Source of the DNA: Pleurotus ostreatus/Saccharomyces cerevisiae fusant
Taxonomy: Eukaryota; Opisthokonta
Reading direction: 5' to 3'
NCBI GenBank assembly: GCA_024196135.1
Contig: JAMQCK010000905.1
Span: 1-14,156, forward strand
DNA: 14,156 bases
Numbering within the stretch: the stretch's first letter is position 1; each line of letters starts with the position of its first letter. The notes under the pieces were generated by a model. That model was not told the DNA's origin and did no database searches. It was given only the letters and a program-made list of their open reading frames with translations. The position numbers and the translations under genes are program-made. Of this stretch, positions 1 through 6,736 are shown piece after piece.

Positions 1-158
1 CTTTCATCTCGCTGGCTCCCACTACCTTCCTCCGTTTACGGCTGTACATATCAGTATTGGAGAAAAGAGTATCTCTCACTCAACGGGATGGCAGCCGCAA
101 ACCGAACACTACTGTGATTAGGTCGGAAGGCAGCGACTGCAGCGAAAGGTGATCAGAG

Positions 159-172
159 CTCGAGTACTCGAG
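159..172. repeat. 14-bp perfect palindrome
   Basis: CTCGAGTACTCGAG equals its own reverse complement and lies 461 bp upstream of the ATG at 633. It could be a dimeric transcription-factor site, but a palindrome of this length in GC-rich promoter DNA may also be chance. No second copy was noticed in the window. Confidence 0.6.
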
Positions 173-555
173 ATTTTGGTACAAGGGGAATAGGAAGGAG
201 CAAAGATTTCACAGCTTCACATAGAATGATATCTACTGGGTGAAGCCACGCCGAGTGTGTACGGTAATTGCGCAAAGCGAGGTCTCGAAAAGTTGAACTT
301 CATCACGTGCATTCTCGGAATTATCCGAGTTTGAGAGTCGGGGACCGGGCGCCCCGCGCCGCTACCGATTCATCACAGTCACGACTCTGGCTTTCCGCCT
401 TGTCAAACCCTTCCTCATGCAGTCATCGCAGGCTGTCCCAAAAATGTCTTCCGCAGCCATCCTCCCAAATTTTTGCTGCTCAACTTTCGACTATGCTGAG
501 CTCCCAAGAGGCTGACAGCTTAGTAGCGGCCAAGAGGACTTCGAGCGGATATTGG

Positions 556-563
556 TGACGTGA
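556..563. promoter_or_regulatory. CRE-like octamer upstream of WD40-like gene A
   Basis: TGACGTGA differs from the ATF/CREB palindrome TGACGTCA at one base and lies 70 bp upstream of the ATG at 633. It is of interest mainly because the paralogous gene on the other strand has a perfect TGACGTCA at 6601-6608. Binding is inferred from consensus only. Confidence 0.3.
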
Positions 564-632
564 TTACACGCGCTTTGTCCAACGGCAATTACGCGCCTGG
601 ATTGTCGATATCACAGCCTGTCCCCAACCACC

Positions 633-2751
633 ATGACCTCTCGCTACTTGAACGCCCTCGGAGATGTGGAGACACGATATGAGAAGCTCAGTGCTAAACT
701 GGAGCGCGTTAACAAGAGGTACTCCGACTCACACGAAGAAGACAGCAAGGAACTGCTGGCGATCATGTCCGCCGCCTGCAAGAACGCTCGCGACGCGGCT
801 AAGGATCCTGACACGTCGGGAATCCTTCAAGACCTCTTGCAGAAAACCAACGCGCTGCTCGACGAGGCGATTGACACAGCATACGATTACAGATGGGATT
901 TCTTCGACTTTCTGCCTTCGTACGCCCACACAGACGATGGCACAGCACCTTTGGTCGAGGACCCTGCGCATGATGAGAACCTCTTCATGTCAATCGGTTA
1001 GTAACCCTCCTTTACCGAGATGACTGTACGCTGACCCGTCGCAGGCAACACATTCTTCAAGATCTACAAGGCTCATGTTATGCTCAAGCAGCCACCGGGC
1101 GCACCTCCTCCCACAGACGACTTCCCAAGACCGGCCGAGTTCAATAAGACACCCAAGCCGCATAACAACACCAGCCCACTTGCGCGCTTCAGATCGGACG
1201 ATGTCATTCCTCAGATCCCCTCGTCCTCTCCAGTGGCGCAGGCCGTATACTACGGATGCTGCTCCATTAACAGCAAAGACCGAATGCCACCTCCAGTTGG
1301 CATCATGACGGCTCTCAACTCGGATGCCCTCTTGATGTCCGGCCATACTGGGTATAAGGAGGCTGAGGCATTCATCGAGTACTACGACCAGACCACGGCG
1401 CCGAACAAGAAGGGCATGCCAAAGGGCAAATACCTCAAGAAGACTGGTCTCAACGACATCGCTTATCATATCGCGATTGACGCGAGTCGCAAGCTCTTGT
1501 GGGCAGCGGACAGGGATCGCGCGAAGAGCTTCAGCTACGACCCCAACAATCTGCTTCTACCAGTCCACACCCTTCGCTGCGAGCGCTCTGGCCCACTCGC
1601 GGTGCTTGACGGCGGAGAGCGCATCTTGCGCGGCGGTAAAGACGGTGTCGACGTCTGGAATATCGACGAATTGCCCACGCATGGCCCAGAGGGCTCGAAT
1701 CGCATCGGGGAGGGTGAAGAGACGTTGCACGATATATGGCGCGATGTGGACGGTACGGCCTACATCGAGCCTTCGACTGGCGCCCCTCGGACATCCTCGA
1801 TCGACTTTAGTGGTACAATCGACCAGTGGCATCTCCCTTCCTGGTGGTTTACGGGGGAGACGCTGAAAGCGCTGACTGCCTATGATAAGGACCAGTCAAC
1901 AGTACTGGCGCGCGACCTGCGGGACGAGGGGAAGATTGCGATGCGCTACCTGGGGCATGGCGGGACGATCAACAACATCACCTCCAGCGATGAGGATTCG
2001 AACTCGTTCCTCACCGCCGCGGACGACGGCCACGTCAGGCTGTTCGACGTACGCGAGCCTACACCGCAGCTGACCATTGACGCCGGCGAGCGCTCCGAGC
2101 ATTGCTTCTCTGCCCTATACGTGCATGTCAATGGAATCCCAGGTGTGGATTCCCCTTCCTCACTAGTATTCGCATGCTAAACATCAGTCACTAGTCATCT
2201 TCACCGGCGGCGCCCACAAGACCCAATGCATCCGAGTCTGGGACCCGCGCGCCAGGAAGCTCGTCTACGAGCTCGCAACGGGCAACAACTCCCTCCAGAG
2301 CCTGGCCTGGGACGCGCCGCGCACCACTTTGTACGCAGCCACGGAGTGCAACGCCCTCGACCGAGCTGGCATCCGACACGGCTATCGCAGATTGCGCATG
2401 CCCGATGGCGACAGCAGCATTCGCGACAAGCGAGGAAAGCCAGCAGAGGAACCCCCCAGGAAGAGGGCTAGGTTGGACGAGGGAGATGGGGATGGAGCCG
2501 ACGAGGGCGACGATTTTGGAGATGATTACGACCTGGAGAGAGGGTGGCCCAAACGGGCTTATCATGACGAGAAGTACTTTGGGTATGCTTGGGATTGTGG
2601 GGATCATCGGCTGCGTGCGTGGTTTCTTGCCTTTGCTGTCGCGACTACAACTGACGGCCTTGCAGTTCGCTATAAGTTCGGCCTTGACACTGACCCGACC
2701 ATCGTTCCCAAATACGGTGATGCCAGTCCGGGAGAGGAACATCGCTGGTAG
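633..2751 (+). CDS. WD40-like beta-propeller protein, paralogue A
   Basis: Exons 633-996, 1045-2142, 2195-2614 and 2666-2751 join to 655 codons plus TAG; introns are 48, 52 and 51 nt, all phase 1. The start fits because the first exon encodes a helical, charged N-terminus like that of the paralogue at 4348-6481. The body shows propeller-type strands ending in WD-like dipeptides: VWNID at about 325-329, VRLFDVREP at 452-460 after a GHGGTINNI turn at 425, and IRVWDPR near 500-506. Blocks shared with the paralogue include AQAVYYGCCSI (187-197), STGAPRTSSIDF (365-376), YELATGNN and WPKRAYH. Residues 575-581 (PRKRARL), followed by an acidic stretch, resemble a classical nuclear localisation signal. 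I recognise no named family; a scaffold role is only the general expectation for WD40 proteins. The last intron is stop-free and in frame. Confidence 0.85.
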
Positions 2752-3149
2752 AAGTATCGCTACTGTCAAGTACTTGTGTCGTCTCAGGAAACGAATCGAC
2801 ACCTCATCTCTGTACGCCAGGCTTTGGAGAGACGACAGGTCAAATCAGCCAGCGGGTTTACAGTCCCGAGCCGAACGGAAGCAAAAGCGGAAGGTGCGCG
2901 TGTTCGTGCACCATGACCAGGGTGTTCGGCACTCGCCGACGCGCCCGCCTCCAGCTGCCGCCGCCGCGTCCACACGGACCTATCCTGCCACGCTTCCCAT
3001 GGGGGTGGCTCGTTGGGCGGGGAAGGACGCGGGCCAGATATCTGGTCCCGAACGCTCTTGGTCGTCGCCGCCGCTGCCTCACCGTCTCCCCGTCGAGCGA
3101 GCGATCACTTGCACTGCTCCTGGCGCGCTATGCTATGTACGCTGCGCGG
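2752..3149. other. Intergenic spacer after WD40-like gene A
   Basis: This stretch follows the stop codon of gene A and should contain its 3' UTR. Several long open frames cross it on both strands, but none resembles a protein family or is supported by splice logic; they are expected in GC-rich DNA. A perfect 12-bp palindrome, CCAGATATCTGG, lies at 3034-3045. The GC-rich part from about 2930 to 3120, with CCG and CGT runs, could be promoter DNA for the TATA-like site at 3154. Confidence 0.5.
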
Positions 3150-3153
3150 CTTC

Positions 3154-3159
3154 TATAAG
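3154..3159 (+). promoter_or_regulatory. Possible TATA box upstream of a short ORF
   Basis: TATAAG lies 46 bp before an ATG at 3200. The aspartyl-tRNA synthetase gene in this window has nearly the same arrangement (TATAAG at 11819, ATG at 11866, 47 bp). GC-rich DNA upstream and a reversed CCAAT motif (ATTGG) just downstream add weak promoter character. No transcript evidence is available. Confidence 0.3.
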
Positions 3160-3199
3160 CAGAGGGATTGGTTGCAAGCACTGCAGTAGGCGGGGGAAC

Positions 3200-3424
3200 A
3201 TGGCGGACGAGCAGACCGTCAATGGTGCGCGTCTGTTTGTCTTTGTTTGGCCCGAATACTTAGCGCGTTTGTTTAGTGTACTACTGCACAGCTCTACGGA
3301 AAGTCGGTACAGCCACCTCCAATGGTATATATACGAGCGAATCATTCCCTCAACCCCATCCTCTTTCCCCTCCTTCCCTTCCCTCCTAGGTGAGTGCTCC
3401 CATCCGGCGCTTGACTACCACTAA
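3200..3424 (+). CDS. Doubtful small ORF of 74 aa, or first-exon remnant
   Basis: The frame runs from ATG at 3200 to TAA at 3422-3424. It begins MADEQTVNG and contains a hydrophobic stretch, LFVFVWPEYLARLFSVLL (residues 12-29). The favourable points are the TATAAG 46 bp upstream and an acceptable ATG context (AACATGG). Against it, its 3' half overlaps another TATA-like site and a pyrimidine-rich stretch, it runs across a well-formed splice donor at 3390, and it matches no family I know. A GTGCGC donor at about 3224 would allow a short first exon spliced downstream, which would make this the broken 5' end of an older gene. Treat it as a candidate only. Confidence 0.15.
   Translation: MADEQTVNGARLFVFVWPEYLARLFSVLLHSSTESRYSHLQWYIYERIIPSTPSSFPSFPSLLGECSHPALDYH
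3319..3333 (+). promoter_or_regulatory. CCAAT plus TATATATA core-promoter-like site in spacer
   Basis: CCAAT at 3319-3323 is followed three bases later by TATATATA at 3326-3333. About 15-55 bp downstream lies a C/T-rich leader (about 3346-3387), then a strong splice donor at 3390. This order of TATA, pyrimidine-rich start region and short 5' intron is common in well-expressed fungal genes. It points to a plus-strand transcript starting inside the spacer. Confidence 0.4.
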
Positions 3425-3436
3425 CATACTTCGTAG
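3390..3436 (+). other. Predicted 47-nt intron of a spacer transcript
   Basis: The donor is GTGAGT at 3390-3395, a CTAAC branch-site match lies at 3421-3425, and the acceptor CGTAG ends at 3436, 11 nt after the branch box. The length matches the 48-56 nt range of the coding-gene introns here. No ATG lies in the proposed exon upstream of it (about 3356-3389), and the first ATG after it is at 3728, so the host transcript looks noncoding or is a decayed gene. The downstream exon would run into the tandem repeat array. The transcript's 3' end cannot be placed. Confidence 0.4.
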
Positions 3437-3450
3437 TGGACGACGGCCTT

Positions 3451-3980
3451 CGACTTCGACATTCCAGCGAGCGACATACGGGGTTCAGGCCCACTCGTGG
3501 CGCCAGAGGCGCCCTGGTCCGCACCTAACCGTGACTGATCAGCCGGGGAAAGCACTGGCGTCGGTGGATCACCTGCTCCGCTCGGTCTCGCTCGCTGGAC
3601 GACGGCCCCGGCGGCCTGCGACTGCGACATCGACTTCGACATAGTTCGCGAGCGTCGTCCGGGTTCAGGACCACAGCGACAATATCCTCCCCGGCCCGCT
3701 TGTCTTCGGATTTGTTGGTCAGCCGGGATGAGCACTGCGCTGTGGAGTCAACCTGCTCGCACGGACGCCTCGTGGACTCGACGACAACTGCGACTTCGAT
3801 GGCGACTACGACTGCGACTACGACTACTCGGCACTTCGGCATAGTCCGCGAGCGTTGTCCGGGTTCAGGACTACAGCGACAATATCCTCCCCGGCCCGCT
3901 TGTCTTCGGACTTGTGGGTCAGCCGGGATGAGCACTGCGCTGTAGAGTCAACCTGCTCGCACGGACACCTTGCGGACTCG
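3451..3980. repeat. Degenerate tandem array, about 180-200 bp units, three copies
   Basis: The two right-hand units have an exact 200-bp offset: 3641-3780 and 3841-3980 match at 131 of 140 positions by direct counting, without gaps. A third, more diverged unit lies to the left at a 180-bp offset: GGGTTCAGG at 3481 versus 3661, and AGCCGGG at 3541 versus 3721, followed by similar GCACTG and CACCTGCTC blocks. Between units lie CGACTTCGAC-type stretches. A 200-bp period is not a multiple of three, so the units do not encode a constant protein repeat. No terminal inverted repeats, target duplications or reverse-transcriptase fragments were seen. Confidence 0.85.
3787..3826. repeat. Short CGACTR-type hexanucleotide repeat
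   Basis: Several imperfect copies of CGACTA, CGACTG and CGACTT lie between the two near-identical repeat units. Simpler versions (CGACTTCGAC) lie at 3451-3460 and 3631-3640 at the left edges of the other units. This accounts for part of the 180 versus 200 bp difference in unit length. On the plus strand one frame reads as alternating Leu and Arg, which I take as a by-product of the repeat. Confidence 0.6.
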
Positions 3981-4033
3981 CCCTCGACGCGGCCGACTTC
4001 GACTCACCTCTGGACCCTCTCCCTCCCGGCACG

Positions 4034-4070
4034 GTGGCTCAGTCGGGAGCCCTTGCGCGTTCGAATCGCG
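4034..4070 (+). other. tRNA-like remnant with pol III A-box and partial B-box
   Basis: TGGCTCAGTCGG at 4035-4046 fits the pol III A-box consensus TRGCNNAGYNGG at every position and sits in a perfect D-arm-like hairpin (GGCTC, loop AGTCGG, GAGCC; 4036-4051). Five to eight bases later, GTTCGAATC (4059-4067) matches the B-box core and forms a T-arm-like hairpin with a four-pair stem (CGCG/CGCG) around the loop TTCGAAT. There is no room for an anticodon arm, so this is not a functional tRNA gene. It may be a tRNA-derived SINE remnant or a decayed pseudo-tRNA. Similarity of GTGGCTCAGTCGGGA to GTGGGTCAGCCGGGA in the adjacent repeat unit (3914-3928) raises the possibility that it is a truncated fourth unit. 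Confidence 0.35.
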
Positions 4071-4347
4071 GCCCTGCCCTTCTATCTCGCTTCGTATATC
4101 AGGTCTGGAGGTCCTGCCAAAGGCAGTGGGTTGACGAGGGGAGCGCCGGCGCCAACATCAACGCCCGATATGTTGTCTACTTAATGATGGTCGAACGACT
4201 ATCTTGTAGCGTTGGCAATTCTATGTTTTGGACTCTGCCTCCAAATACGCTTGAACAAAGTGATTTCCATTGTCCTGTGATACAAGAACATGATGATGGT
4301 ACATTGGGTACATGGTCGTACATTCCTGGCTGCAGAGCATGCAGTTT

Positions 4348-6481
4348 TCAAAAGTAAGGCCCGCTCCCCACCATGGCCATCCCGTACGCGGGCACGTCCT
4401 TCGGGTTGGCATCAAGCCCGAACTGGTAGCGCACTGCAATCCGCGTCAGCAGTGTGGTTTCTCGAGGCACAGAGAACGACTCACAAAGACGGTGATCTCC
4501 CGAATCGAACGTGTACCCAAAGTAGTTCTCGGGATGGTAGGCTCGCTTCGGCCAAGCTTTTTCTGGGTCGGCGGTGAACTGCTCTTCCTCCTCCTCTTCT
4601 TCCTCCTCATCTTCATCTTCGTCTTCGTCTTCCTCCTCTTCATCGTCCTCCCCATCCCCATCGGGGTACCTCCCCTGCCGCTCCTTCACCTTCCCATCCC
4701 ACGGCTTCACCTTCTGCGTCAACCTCCCCTTCCCCACCTCCCTCCGGTCCTGCACCTCAGGCCCCACAGGGATCTGCGCGCGCTTGTACTCATTGGTGTA
4801 CCCCATCCTATCCATGTACGTGCACTCGGTCGCCGCGTACAGAGTATTGCGCGGGGCGTCCCAAACGAGGCCTTGGACGGCGTTGTTGCCGGTCGCGAGC
4901 TCGTAGACGAGCTTCTGGCCGCGCGGGTCCCAGACTTGGATGACCTGGGAGCGTGTGCCGCCGGTGAAGATGACTGTGGGATGATCTGAGTCAAGGGACT
5001 ACGACGATGAAAAGGCTATACGAACCAGGTATCCCGTCGACGTGAACATACAGAGCAGAATGCGCTACGTCCATCTCGGGGCTCTTGAAGGAAATCTGTG
5101 GCAGCGGACTGCGTATGTCGAACAACCGGACGACGCCGTCATCGCCAGCGGTGATGAACGAGTTTTGGTCACCTTCGCTCGACGAGATGTCCTCGATGTC
5201 GCCTGTGTGCCCCAAGTACCGTGTCACGATCTTGCCGTTATCGCGCAGGTCGAGCGCCATCACTGAAGAGTAGGTGTCCTTCAGGTGCGCGATGGCCTTA
5301 AGCTGGCCTCCAGTTGCCCAAAACGACGGGATATGCCACCGGTCGACCTCCATGTCGGGGTCGGCGAAGTCGATTGAAGATGTGCGCGGCGCGCCAGTGG
5401 ACGTCTCGATCTTCGCTACGCCATTCTCGTCTCGCCAGGTATCTTCTATGTTGACTGTGCCCTCCCCGATGTGCTGCTTGCCACTGTCGCCATGAGTCGG
5501 CAGCGAATCGATGTCCCAGACGTCGATGCCGCCTTTGCCCGCGCGGAACAGGCGGGCCCCATTATCGACCACGGCCAGAGGTCCCCCGCGCGAAGACTTC
5601 ATGGTGTGCTTCGGCAGGTACTCATTCCCATTGTACGCGAAACTCTTTACCCGCTCCTCGTCCGCAGCGAAAATGAGCTTGTTCACCGGGTCGATGGTCA
5701 TCTGCTCGATATACCCCAGCAAGCCATTCCGAATCGTTTTGCGCTCCGGCATGAGGTCCAAATCGCTGATCTCGTCCATGCGATAGTACCGCAAGAAAGG
5801 ATCGCGCTGCTTCCAGCCCGACCGCGCAGACAGGAGCAGGATATCCGAACCGGGGACCGTCGTGATTTCCTGCGGTATAGGAATCCCCTCGTCATTTGTT
5901 ATCGAGCAGCAGCCGTAGTACACCGCCTGCGCTGCTGGTGCGGAGTCGGGGATGTCTGGCGCGGCGCCGTGTCTGTAGCGCGCGAGAGGGCTTGTGTTGG
6001 CGCGCGGCTTTGGGGTCTTGTGGAAGTTCTCCGGTTTGGGGAGCTTCTTCTTGGGCATTTGACCTCCGGATAGGAGCTTGACCAGGTCCATGAACTCTGG
6101 GCCTGCATATCTTCACGTCAGTGCGATGCATAGGAATCTTCAGAGCTACGACTCACTCATCAACGACTGCACCATGTTCTCCATTGTCTCCGGATCGCTC
6201 ACAACCGGGGTGTTTACGTTCTCCGTGTAGGGCTGGATGAACGACATCTCACCGTCGATGGTGAGCCCTAGGATGTATTCCAGCGTATCGTACGCCGCAT
6301 CTGCGATCGCTGGCATATCGTCCACGACCTGCGCGTCCCCAGAAGCAATGCGAATGACATCGCCAGTGTCGTTCAGCAGTTCCTGCAATTTCGACTTGAT
6401 ATCATCATCTTCGAGATGGTCCTCCAGAGCTTCAGCCGCCGCCTTCTTGCGTTGAAGGGTGCTGATGTAGGACGAGGCCAT
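4348..6481 (-). CDS. WD40-like beta-propeller protein, paralogue B
   Basis: Minus-strand exons 6157-6481, 5026-6102, 4485-4973 and 4348-4433 join to 658 codons plus TGA. Introns are 54, 52 and 51 nt, all phase 1 and at positions matching gene A; the final exon is 86 nt in both. I chose the ATG at 6481 (context AAAATGG) because it aligns with A's N-terminus; in-frame upstream ATGs at 6709 and 6655 would add unrelated residues across a CRE site. The N-terminal 108 residues are helical and charged. Propeller strands include VWDID, VRLFDIRSP after GHTGDIEDI, and IQVWDPR near 479-485. Roughly half the residues match A. Residues 571-598 are almost entirely Asp/Glu, and A's basic PRKRARL motif is absent. 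The family is not recognised. The 4071-4347 stretch downstream should hold its 3' UTR. Confidence 0.85.
4582..4650 (-). repeat. Purine/pyrimidine-biased triplet tract encoding an acidic run
   Basis: On the plus strand this is CTC/TTC/TCC-type sequence, with 27 uninterrupted pyrimidines at 4582-4608; on the coding (minus) strand it reads GAG, GAA and GAC codons for the Glu/Asp run of paralogue B. Such tracts expand and contract by replication slippage, so length may vary between strains. Paralogue A has only a short, mixed DEGDGDGADEGDD stretch at the matching place. Confidence 0.85.
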
Positions 6482-6600
6482 TTTACCAGTCAAGCTAGTC
6501 AAGTCTTGCTGCCTTGCGTGAGCGCTGCGGACAAGAGGTGGTGATGAAGGCAATATGCAATTTCGTCGCGTCGTGGACGTTCGCGACAACAAGCGACGCG

Positions 6601-6608
6601 TGACGTCA
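6601..6608. promoter_or_regulatory. Perfect CRE (ATF/CREB) palindrome upstream of paralogue B
   Basis: TGACGTCA, extended to GTGACGTCAC (6600-6609), lies 120 bp upstream of the ATG at 6481. It sits in the 255-bp gap 6482-6736, which must hold both the promoter of paralogue B and the 3' UTR of the Ser/Pro-rich gene ending at 6737. The site matches the binding consensus of fungal Atf1/CREB-type bZIP factors. Function is inferred from the motif. Confidence 0.45.
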
Positions 6609-6736
6609 CCGTTGCCTTCCACACAGCGCGAACGTGTCTGACACCCAAAATTCATTATTGCCGCCCGCGATACAAATACAGAGGAAGGAGCTGGAAGTCC
6701 TGTGTGCAAGAAACCAAGTCGAATAACGCCGGAAGC

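Larger units (their letters stand above)
1..632. promoter_or_regulatory. Upstream region of WD40-like gene A; no gene seen
   Basis: No convincing coding sequence or RNA gene is visible here on either strand. One plus-strand open frame at 268-558 starts at TTG, shows no family resemblance and has no splice structure, so I treat it as chance. Sites worth naming are a 14-bp perfect palindrome at 159-172, a CACGTG E-box at 304-309 and a CRE-like octamer at 556-563. No clear TATA box lies just upstream of the ATG at 633. The region probably carries the promoter and 5' leader of the gene starting at 633; the left part may belong to a neighbour outside the window. Confidence 0.5.

Noticed and set aside
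268..558. Plus-strand open frame of 96 residues upstream of gene A
   Set aside because: It starts at TTG, has no recognisable domain, no splice signals and a composition like random GC-rich DNA.
990..1469. Minus-strand open frame of 159 residues antisense to gene A
   Set aside because: It lies opposite a well-supported exon conserved with the paralogue; open antisense frames are common at this base composition.
3421..3935. Minus-strand open frames beginning MLIPAD in the repeat array
   Set aside because: Both frames start in the same repeat element and diverge because the 200-bp period shifts frame; no protein family or start context supports them.
3451..3980. CRISPR array or bacterial mobile element
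   Set aside because: The units are long, adjacent and diverged without short repeat-spacer structure, and the genome is fungal.
4034..4070. A complete functional tRNA gene
   Set aside because: D-arm-like and T-arm-like hairpins are present, but only a few bases lie between them, leaving no anticodon arm, and no acceptor stem pairs across the ends.
4574..4906. Plus-strand open frame with a long poly-Ser run
   Set aside because: It is the shadow of the acidic triplet tract of paralogue B on the opposite strand.
6482..6709. Upstream in-frame ATGs (6709 and 6655) as the start of paralogue B
   Set aside because: The extension has no match in paralogue A, crosses a perfect CRE palindrome and has poorer context than the ATG at 6481.
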